Part shown: piece by piece, positions 55,797-64,000 of the stretch | Numbering within the stretch: the first letter of the stretch is position 1 | Layout of the letters: the number at the start of each line of letters is the position of its first letter | Origin: Setophaga petechia | Taxonomy: Eukaryota > Chordata > Aves > Passeriformes > Parulidae | Direction: 5' to 3' | Assembly (NCBI GenBank): GCA_024362935.1 | Contig: JANCRA010000028.1 | Span: 6,506,476-6,570,475 of the forward strand | DNA: 64,000 nucleotides | The notes under the pieces: model-generated | Database searches by the model: none | Told to the model about the DNA's origin: nothing | What the model saw: the letters and a program-made list of their open reading frames with translations, nothing else | Program-made: the position numbers and the translations under genes

Positions 55797-56520
55797 CCAT
55801 GCTGGGCATCCCCTTCCCTCAGCATCCCCTTCCTTGAGCATCCCCTTCCCTGGGCATCCCCTTCTCTGAGCATCCCCTTCCCTGAGCATCCCCTTCTCTG
55901 AGCATCCCCTTCCCTGGGCATCCCCTTCCCTGAGCATCCCCTTCCCTGGGCATCTCCTTCCCTGAGCACCCCCGTCCCTGAGCACCCCCTTCCCTGGGCA
56001 TCCCCTTCCCTGTGCATCCCTTTCCCTGTGCATCCCTTTCCCTCAGCATCCCTTTCCCTGGGCATTCCTTTCCCTGGGCATCCACTTCCCTGAGCATGCC
56101 CTTCCCGGGACATCCCTTTCCCCGAGCATCTCCTTCCCTGAGCATCTCCTTCCCTGAGCATCTCCTTCCCTGGGCATCCCTTTCCCTGGGCATCCCTTTC
56201 CCTGGGCATCCCTTTCCCTCAGCATCCCCTTCCCTCAGCATCCCCTTCCCTCAGCATCCCCTTCCCTCAGCATCCCTTTCCCTGGGCATCCACTTCCCTG
56301 GGCATCCCTTTCCCTCAGCATCCCCTTCCCTGAGCATCTCCTTCCTTGGGCATCCCCTTCACTGGGCATCCCTTTCCCTGAGCATCCCCGTTCCCTCAGC
56401 ATCCCCTTCCCTGGGCATCTCCTTCACTGAGCATCCCTTTCCCTGGGTATCTCCTTCCCAGAGCATCCCCTTCCCTCAGCATCTCCTTCCCTGGGCATCC
56501 CCTTCCCTGGGCATCTCCCT
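55797..56520. repeat. 16-bp minisatellite, about 45 copies
   Basis: CATCCCCTTCCCTGAG and variants (GGG, CAG or GAG spacer) repeat with a 16-base period. On the minus strand all three frames stay open over most of the array, giving a 16-residue repeat (GMLREGDAQGKGCPGK-like) and open frames up to 244 residues. Confidence 0.96.
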
Positions 56521-58975
56521 GGCTCCAAGCAGGCAGACGTGGAGGGAAAAGGCACAAGGCTAGGGGCACATGATTGTTGTTCTCCTGCTGGAAGTGAGGG
56601 GTGAGGATTTCTGGATCCATTTTTGGAGCAGTCAGCAGCTCACCCAAGCAAACTCCAAGTCACGGAGAATTTCCTGCTTCCCCTCACGGTGTCACAAGGC
56701 ATTGACAAGACGTAGCAGGGAAAACAAGAAAATGCAAAGAGAAAGACTTTCCTTCCAGGCCACAGGAATTAACAAAGTGGCACATTTGAAGGCAGAGAAG
56801 TATTTTTAATCCCACAGGCAGAATCCAGGTTATTAGGTTTTTCTGGGACATCTGCAGAACAGACCCACATCCTTTGGGTCATTGTGATTTCCCAACACAG
56901 CAGCTGCCCCAGCCTCTCACTGAGGGGTGTCTGCAGGCACCAGAGGTGGGAAAAGGGGATTTAGTGATGTCCAGCCAGGTAAAACCTCCAGCTGCCCGTG
57001 CTGCCCACCAGAACCCTCTAACCTGGACCATCCACACCAAACCTTCACCCCACTGCTGGCCAGGCTGTGCAGCAGAGGAATTAGGTGTTGTGAGGGTGTT
57101 GATTTATGCATCAGAGCTCAAAAAAGGGGGCTGGATTCACTGCAGATAAATATTACAGCCAGATTTGCTACTCTGAAGAATTTACAGCATCATGAATATC
57201 CTGTTCTGACCTGTGATGGGGAAGGAAATCATCTGCGTTGGGAAATGTATTTATGGCTCTGGTGCTCTGACAGAAATAAATCAGTATTTGCTCGTTTTGG
57301 GGCAAAAACAGGGTCACTGTAAATCAGCAGAGTCGGGCTGGCTGAGAATGTGTCAGGTTTATGGAAAATACTAGATAAGATTCCAAAGGTTTGTATGGAG
57401 AGGCAACAGTTTTTATTAGGACTGTTGATATATTTGGAGAAATCAGGGGATCTTCCAGGTGCAAAAGTACTTCTTCAGGTCTGGGCTTGTGTTCAATATT
57501 GTCCATGAGAACCCAGGAATTGTACCCAAGGGATAATATTATTTATTTTCCAAGTTAGAGGATGCATATATCCAGCCCAGATGCAGTAGGATCACCCAGA
57601 AGGGGATGAGCAGGGAATCTGCTCCCATTCATTCACAGATCTGAGCATGCTTGTCTCAGGTGATGCCCCACAGATACCTCCAGATAATTGATAAGAAATA
57701 GCAGCAATAACTGAAAATTTTATTTAGGAACCAAACTTCTTTAATATTCTCTTGCATTCTGCTCTTTTTTTGCTCAAACCCTCTCCCAAAACTGGCGCCA
57801 GGCTGAAAACAACCCAGAGCTCTGCAGTGGGAGCTGTCCAGAGATGCCAGCGAGCCCCCAGGGGAGGATGAATGAGCCTTTATCAGGGGAGAGGAATAAA
57901 CTGCCCTTGTCCGAGGGATCTCTCCTCGGGATGGCCGGGCAGTAAACAAAGGCTGGGCACAAACAAAGGCTGTTCTCACCCGGAGCCACGTGCGCTGCTG
58001 CGGGGTGTGAGGGAGGAGACAGAGTCTGGTTTTTGCAGAGGAAATGGAGAGGATCCGGGCGTGTTTCTGCTTCTGTTTAGCAGAGTGGGGGGGATTTCTT
58101 CTGCTCTCGGAAGCTGTAAACAAAGGAGGATTTTGTGCTACACAAATCCAGGCGATGCCGTTCTCTGTTCTCTGCAGAGCAGTGTTAAACCCACAATAAA
58201 AATGGAGATCTTGCTCCAAAAGGCTGTTGCTCATCACCAGCAGCATGCCCAAACCAGTTTGTCCCCACTCACGTGGGTGACACCCTGGCCATGGGCTCTG
58301 GACAGCCACAGCAGTGCCCTGAGGACATTGGCACGTCCAAGTGCCACCCAGGCTTCCTGTGAGGTTTCAGAAGGCTGAGTCCTCTGAGCTCATCCCCACA
58401 CATCCCAAAGCACCGGTGAGGGGACAGTGGCTTTGGGAAAGGCCAGGGACATGTGGCACGTGAAGGACAGTGTTTATCTGGGCATCAGCACTGCCTGGCT
58501 CTCTCCAAGCAGGATAAAGTGCTTCCATTGGGATCAGTCTGTTTATCAGAGCCCTTTCCTTTCTCCCAGTGCCACAGCATCCTCTCAGCACTGCTTTATC
58601 CAGAGGCTTTCCAGGAAAACAGGATCCATTAAACCCTTGCATTCCTCCCAGCGCTGTAGCCTCCTCTCAGCATCACTTTATCCATATTTTTAGGAAAGTG
58701 GGATATCTTACGATTCCCAGTGCCTCTCCCCATGGCTGGAGCAGACACGTTCTCATCCCATGGGTTATCCATGAGTGAGTGCCCAAGGTAGCTGTCACTG
58801 TCCAGCATTGATCTCCAGTGGGAATGCTCTCCTCTGTGGATCAGGACCTGGCCATGGTGGGAAAAAGGGGGCAGGGGAAAGCAGGGGACATCACCCCAAG
58901 ACTGTCACCATGACCTGGCCCAGCAGTGCCACAGAGACCCCAGGGCAACACTGCAGGGTCTCCGTGGGGGAACGG
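56521..58975. other. Intergenic DNA upstream of YWHAG
   Basis: No exon or transposon was recognised. Two short motifs near 58580 and 58660 (CTCCCAG-GC-CAGC-TCCTCTCAGCA) look like a local duplication. Confidence 0.5.
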
Positions 58976-58979
58976 TGCA

Positions 58980-59640
58980 TGGGCTGTGAGTGGGTCTGGG
59001 TTTTCAGTGGATCAGGGTTTTCAGTGGGATCTGGTTGTGAGTGGGTTTGGATTGTGAGCGGGTTCGGACAGTGGGTTCAGGCTGTATGATCAGGATCTGT
59101 GTGTGTCAGGGCCATGAGTGGGTCTGGCCATGAGTGGCACCACGCTGTGTGTGGGTCTGGGGTCTGAGACCAGCCTGTGGGTGGCTTCAAGCTGTGAGTG
59201 CCTGTGGGCTCTCAGTGGGCACGGGCTGCGTGTGGGCTCTCGGTGGCCCTGGGTTTTGAGTGGGCACTGTGAGGACGTGTGTGGCCATGAGTGGGCTCTC
59301 AGTGGGCACGGGCTGCGTGTGGGCTCTCGGTGGGCCTGGGTTATGAGTGGGCACAGTGAGGACGTGTATGGCCATGAGTGGGCTCTCAGTGGGCATGGGC
59401 TGTGAGTGCCCGTGGGCTCTGAGTGGGCACAGGCCGTGTGTGGGCTCTCCATGGGCACGGGCCGTGTGTGGGCTCTCTATGGCCCTGGGCGATGAGTGGG
59501 CACGGTGAGGACGGGCCGTGTGTGGGCCCCCGTGGGCACGGGCCGTGTGTGGGCTCTCCGTGGGCCTGGGTGATGAGTGGGCACGGTGTGGACGGGCCGT
59601 GCGCGGTGTGCGCGGGCTCTGAGCGGGCCTGGGCTATGTC
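58980..59640. repeat. GTGGGCTCT-type degenerate minisatellite
   Basis: GAGTGGGCACGGGC, GTGTGTGGGCTCTC and GGTGGGCCTGGG blocks recur in irregular order, with a long direct repeat (GGACGTGT-TGGCCATGAGTG) near 59272 and 59362. It abuts the YWHAG promoter island. Confidence 0.9.
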
Positions 59641-59950
59641 TGAGCCCGCTCCGTGTGCGAGCCCAGCCTACGGCAGTGCCTGGGCCATGGCAGCGTCCCC
59701 GCCCTGAGCGCGTCCATGCTGGAACGGCTCCCGGGCCGCGAGCGGGACCAGGCTGTGAGTGTCCCTGCCCCGCGTGGGCCCGTGCCCGGCACTGTCCCGC
59801 GGGTCCATACCGGGGGCTGCCCGTCCCACGGCGCCTCCGGGCCCCCCCCACCACTCTCCCGCCGCGGCCGCGCCCTCCGCGGCCCACCCGGGCCGGGCTC
59901 CGGTGAATCAGCACAGGCGGGGCCCAGGGGGGCCAGGGGCCGGTGTCTTG

Positions 59951-59976
59951 GCGCGGGGCACGATGGGAGATGTAGT
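59951..59976 (-). promoter_or_regulatory. ZNF143/STAF-like site (minus orientation)
   Basis: The minus strand reads ACTACATCTCCCATCGTGCC followed by CCGCGC, close to the ACTACA-n2-TCCCA-n3-TGC form of the long ZNF143 site. Confidence 0.65.
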
Positions 59977-60030
59977 TCTGAAAGGAGCGGCCGGGTTAAA
60001 TGAACTCAGCACCGCTTGCTCATCCTGAGG

Positions 60031-60055
60031 ACTTCATCTCCCGTCGTGCCCCGCG
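60031..60055 (+). promoter_or_regulatory. ZNF143/STAF-like site (plus orientation)
   Basis: The plus strand reads ACTTCATCTCCCGTCGTGCC followed by CCGCG. It differs from the other site at only two positions in the first 20 and faces it. Confidence 0.6.
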
Positions 60056-60291
60056 GGCGGGGGGTGGGCGGGGCAGCGGGGGAAGGGCGGGGCGGGGCGG
60101 GGCGCGCGCAGGGGGGTTGTGGTGGCCCGCGGCGCGCGCACAGCACCGGGCGCAGCCGCCGCCGCCGCCTCAGCCGCAGCAGCGCCGAGACCGCCGCGCC
60201 CTCCTCGTCCTCCTCTTCCTCCTCCTTCCTCCTCCTCCTCCTCCCGGAGCCCGCAGCCTCCTCGCCCCTCTCCCCCCCGGACCCCGCGAAG

Positions 60292-60378
60292 ATGGTGGAC
60301 CGCGAGCAGCTGGTGCAGAAGGCCCGGCTGGCCGAGCAAGCCGAGCGATACGACGACATGGCGGCCGCCATGAAGAAC
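60292..60378 (+). CDS. YWHAG: YWHAG (14-3-3 protein gamma), first coding exon only
   Basis: 14-3-3 gamma is a cytosolic dimeric adaptor that binds phosphoserine/threonine motifs in many signalling proteins. The 29 codons from ATG at 60292 begin [20 protein letters not shown] and end AAAMKN, the family N-terminus that forms helices 1-2 of the dimer interface. Starting MVDREQ identifies gamma among the paralogs. The exon ends at AAGAAC with donor GTGAGT, in phase 0. The Kozak context is G at -3 and G at +4. The remaining exon or exons lie beyond the right edge. Confidence 0.96.
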
Positions 60379-60405
60379 GTGAGTCCCGTCCCGCGGCCGT
60401 CGCGC

Positions 60406-60438
60406 TCCCCACACACACACACACAGACACACCCGCAC
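60406..60438. repeat. (CA)n microsatellite
   Basis: A CACACA run with one AGA interruption just inside YWHAG intron 1. Confidence 0.93.
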
Positions 60439-61279
60439 ACCTTCCTCCTCCTCCTGCCCCGCTGGGGCCGCCCTCCCCTCGCCCTTCCCGCATGTTCCCC
60501 GTGGTGGGTGGTGGGCTCGGCCGGGGGGGCCGCGGGGGTGTCAGGGCCCCGGTCCCTCGCCCTCCGACACCCCCAGCTGAGTCTCGTTCCCGCTGCTTTT
60601 CCCCATCCAGGGTTACTTTGCTTTCTGCCGACCCCCATCCCTGCCCTAGAGCCCCCCACGCATCCTTTGCCCTGCAGTGGGGCCCCCACCCAGCCCCACG
60701 CATCCTGCTCCTCCTCCCTGGAGCCCCCTTTCCACATCTTTCGCCTGCTCTGGGGCTCACATCCAGCCGCACACATCGCTCACTCCTGCCCTAAACCTTC
60801 CCCCGCACCCGCTCCCTTATTTCGGGGCCCCCACCCAGTCGCACACATCCCCATTTCTGCCCTAGAGCCGCCCCCCATCCTCCCCTGCTCCAAACCCCCG
60901 CGCTGTGCCCTGCTGCCCCCATCCAGCCCCACGCGTCCCCCTCCCCTGCCCTGGAGCACCCCCACATCCTCTCCTCTGCCTCGGGGCTCGTTGCCTCCGC
61001 AGCCCTGCAGCCCCCCACATCCCCTTCCAGCCGCATTTCTGCTCTCCCCCGCCCCAGGCCCCCTCCCGTGCCCCCTCCCCACCCTGCCTGAGCCTGGCGG
61101 GGCACAGGAGCCAGGCGGGGCTGCGGCGCTGCCCGGGGGGGTCACACCGGCTCGGGGCCCCGGGGGGCGAGGCAGGGGGGGTCTCGGTGTGGCGGGGGGG
61201 GGGGGTCGTGCACATCTCTCCCCGCTGCCGAAATGTCTCCCCGTGCATCCCTTCCCACGCGTGGTCTGGTGTGTGCCCC

Positions 61280-62240
61280 TGACCCCAAAGATCGGCAGCC
61301 CTTTCACTGTCAATGCTCTTTATTTTTACTGCTCTTGGTTGGAGATTTATGAATTGAGTCATGTTGTATTCATTTCACGCTCTTAAAATAAAGACTCTGC
61401 ATATAGCAGGCTGATCTGATTTGTGACACTGAACGCTCCCCTTCAATACTGACATTTTGACAATATAAGAAGGGAAAAAAAAACATATCTCTGATCTGAT
61501 CTTGCAAACAAAGCAATCGTGGGAGGCAGGATCAAGTCATTCCAGAAGATTCTGCATTTGTCATATTGCAGAGAGGCTAGACTGGGTGGAGGGAGGGAGG
61601 GGGTGCTTTAAAGGGGAAAACTGTTCTTTATGTTTGTCTTCTTAGTCAGGTCTGAACCTTTGCTGGGAGCTGGGGTGTCCTCCCCGGCTGATGAAAAGTG
61701 AATGCCGATCTGGGAATGTCGCAGTCTGCCGTGGGTGCAGCTCTGTTTGCCCATATTGCACCATTTTGTCAATAACCTTGCATTTATCAAACAGACAAAA
61801 CTGTCACAGCCCGAGCCCGGGGAGGGACGAGATGTCTTATCAAGGAATGAAATACGGATAATCGGAACGAGATATTATCACATTAACCCAGCCGGGCTGT
61901 CCCTCTGCTGCACTATGGCTTTTATACCATTTTCTGATAGCGGCATCTATTCATTTTAAAGCAAAGCCTGCTGTGTGAGCAGATCCTACAGCTCATTTCC
62001 TACGGATAATGCAGCCGCCGTGACAAAGCCAGCAGGGATATGCCCGGGACTCACAGCCGCGTTGCGCTGTGAATTTCTCTTAGCCCGCTTCCCCGGGCTG
62101 GCTGCTCGAACCCCAGGTGCTGTTAAGAGCTCATATGTGTGATTTTTCCTTACGGGCCCTGGTGAAACAGTAACCCGGGCTAACGCCTCTTATCAGCTGC
62201 CGGGTAGTTTGGCCGTAAGGAAACGATCCCCAGCGGGAGC
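61280..62240 (+). promoter_or_regulatory. Candidate regulatory element in YWHAG intron 1
   Basis: The base composition changes sharply from C-rich to balanced, with many GATA/TTATC motifs (near 61775, 61838, 61855, 61873, 62003 and 62189), including CTTATCAGCTG that joins a GATA site to an E-box. It looks like a conserved non-coding enhancer rather than repeat DNA, but no alignment is available. Confidence 0.35.
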
Positions 62241-64000
62241 GCTGCCTGACGCCTCCCTTCACCAGCAAACAAAAGGCAGAGCTTTGTTCTTCCCTTCAGC
62301 ACCGCGCTGCCCCAGCTCCGGCACGGCCGGTGCGGCGGCCACGGCCATGTCACAGCCGTGTCACAGCCGGTTATCCCCGTCCCCCGTGCGCTGCCCAGCC
62401 CCCAGCCCCGGTTGTGCGGGAGGCTGATGACCTCGCACTCATTTCCGTAGCAACGCCTAGTGATGTCATATGCCACGGTCCAAGCTGCAATGCACCCAGG
62501 CGGTGGCAGAGAGCATGCGGGCTGCGCCTAGCGAAGGTGATGCAGAGCCTCCTGCCCTCCAAACCTGGCCCTGCCTAGCGCCCTGCTGAGAAATGCTGGA
62601 TGGTTCTCCTTTCAAACCTGCCGTGGCAGTGATGGGCATTAAAGAGGCTTTTTCCAGCAGCTTCATCTCACCTTTGCAGTTTGGCGGCTGCCTCACATGG
62701 GTTGTTCAGCCTCAGCCCTGTATGCTTGGGAACCTGTGCTGAATGGCTGTGTTAATGGTTTAAAGTGGAAATGGTGTGCTGAGCTTCTTGCTGTCTGCTG
62801 ATTCATCTAGTGATGTCTGGGATGGCAATGGTTTCTCAAAAATAATATTTATATGTAATAACTTCTACTTCCTTCCTTCTTGCAAGTGCTAGCTGCCAGT
62901 GCCCCTAATTGCTCCCTGCAGTTGTGTTGCTGCTGCAGGAGCAGGATTGCTCCTTCAGCCTCCAAAAGAGGCAGGTTTATTGGGGGAGTCTCTGAAAACA
63001 ATAGCTGGTCCCCTCACCTAGCAGAGGAGCAGAAGGTGATGCCACACCCAGGAAGTGTGCAGGGCTGGGCCCATTGATTCAGGGTATGTCTTTATGACCT
63101 TGGTCATGTCCCTTGTCACCTCAGTGCTGTCTGGGGGTACCATCAGCCTTGTCAGGTGCTGGGGGACAGGAAAGCTCTCTGCTGGTCCCCAGTGTGGTCA
63201 GACACTGGTCTTGGGCTTGCTTGCTGGAGTTTCACTTCCCACAGTGCTGGTGGTTGGAGCAAGATGCATTTTTGTCTGGTTCAGCTTCAGGAAGAGCTTT
63301 GCTGTCGGAGCCCACGCCAGGGCTGGGGATCAATATCCATTAGTGGTGCTGCTGCTGGAGGCTTTCCGGAGGTGGGAGCCCTGCCAAGCCCCTGGCCAGC
63401 ACTGCCCAGGGAGCCCAGCACGTGCCTCCCCACAGAGCTCTATGTGGAGGGGATGTGCAGGTGAATGAGCAAAATGATTGCAGTAAAAGTGTGTGGGGAG
63501 AATTATGGCACTGCACCTATGGGTGCTGTAGGTGTGGGGCTGTCCCCTGTGAGGGGAACACTGCTCGACTTTGGGGGGCCCAGCCTCTGCAGCAGGGCCA
63601 TGGCTGTGCTGCATGCAAGGACCACCAGGTGTGGGAGTGAAGGGGGGACTGATGGAGATGCTGGAAAGCAGATGGCTGCTCCAAGCTTCAGACAGCACAG
63701 CTTGGTGCAGTAAATGGCCATTGTGGGTGGAGGAGGAGCGTGAGGATGGGGGATTGCAGGCCCTCCTGGCACGGGGTATGTGGGCTTCTCCCGTGATGGT
63801 CACCAGCTGGGCAGGTTATCATCCCCCACATCCAGTTATCAGTGCTGATAGCAAGGCTTCACACAGACAGCAGGCTCACCCTTGGAAAAAGGGGTAGTGA
63901 CACAAATGCAGCCTATCTGGAGAGTCCCCAGGAAGCAGAGCAGGGATGATTAGCTGCTTTCTGCTCGCAGTGTACACAGACAAAAGGGTGGTGAAGGTGG

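Larger units (their letters stand above)
59640..60291 (+). promoter_or_regulatory. YWHAG: CpG-island promoter and 5' UTR of YWHAG
   Basis: The region is dense in CpG and GC boxes (GGGCGGGG repeats around 60055-60105), followed by GCC/CTC-rich 5' UTR sequence up to the start codon. There is no TATA box. Two ZNF143-like sites lie inside it. Transcription probably begins near 60.05-60.15 kb, an inference from motif positions. Confidence 0.75.
60379..64000 (+). other. YWHAG: YWHAG intron 1 (partial)
   Basis: The first 900 bases continue the CpG-rich island, with C-rich runs and a G-run near 61195. No second exon of YWHAG is recognised up to the edge. A 456-residue frame through 60016-61386 merely passes through the exon and the C-rich intron and is not a longer protein. 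Confidence 0.7.

Noticed and set aside
55475..56241. Gly/Arg/Lys-rich minus-strand frames of 140-244 residues
   Set aside because: Generated by the 16-bp minisatellite, which is open in all frames of that strand.
60016..61386. 456-residue frame containing the YWHAG start
   Set aside because: It reads 5' UTR, exon 1 and C-rich intron as one; the strong GTGAGT donor after AAAMKN and the known 14-3-3 sequence show the exon ends at 60378.

Overview
The window is vertebrate nuclear DNA, almost certainly from a bird and probably a songbird. It has GT-AG split genes, CpG-island promoters, 3'-end fragments of CR1 LINEs, and many short solo LTRs of endogenous retroviruses that still have TG...CA ends and 6-bp target-site duplications. 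There are no bacterial features such as operons, CRISPR arrays or insertion sequences. Most long open frames are chance frames through minisatellites or antisense shadows of exons.

Three protein genes are supported. (1) DTX2, the deltex E3 ubiquitin ligase 2 of the Notch pathway, lies on the minus strand. Its CpG-island promoter is at about 21.3-22.1 kb, the start codon is at 17068, and three coding exons are visible (16762-17068, 11555-12137, 3104-3162). The RING/DTC part lies beyond the left edge. (2) SSC4D, a secreted protein with four group B scavenger-receptor cysteine-rich (SRCR) domains, lies complete on the plus strand: ten coding exons from 34557 to 47905, 560 residues, every intron in phase 1. 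(3) YWHAG (14-3-3 gamma) starts on the plus strand at 60292; only its first coding exon (to 60378) and part of intron 1 are present. The order DTX2-SSC4D-YWHAG with these orientations matches the human 7q11.23 neighbourhood in reverse, except that ZP3, which in human lies between DTX2 and SSC4D, is not visible.

Layout: 1-22 kb DTX2 and its introns, with three plus-strand solo LTRs of one family; 22-34.5 kb intergenic DNA with a TGATAATGAG-type satellite, CR1 and LTR insertions and a 460-bp block of nearly pure A/T; 34.5-47.9 kb SSC4D, whose introns are crowded with LTRs and tandem arrays; 48-59.6 kb intergenic DNA with 30-bp and 16-bp minisatellites and an orphan CpG-rich segment; 59.6-64 kb the YWHAG promoter, exon 1 and intron 1.

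The most unusual structure is in SSC4D intron 2. Six tandem copies (about 129-146 bp each) of the SRCR1 exon's splice acceptor plus its first ~53 coding bases precede the real exon, and every copy runs into a stop in the spliced frame. DTX2 exon 2 has a similar but simpler duplicated acceptor. No undescribed gene system could be demonstrated; the novelty here is in exon-boundary duplications, repeat insertions next to splice sites and regulatory candidates.
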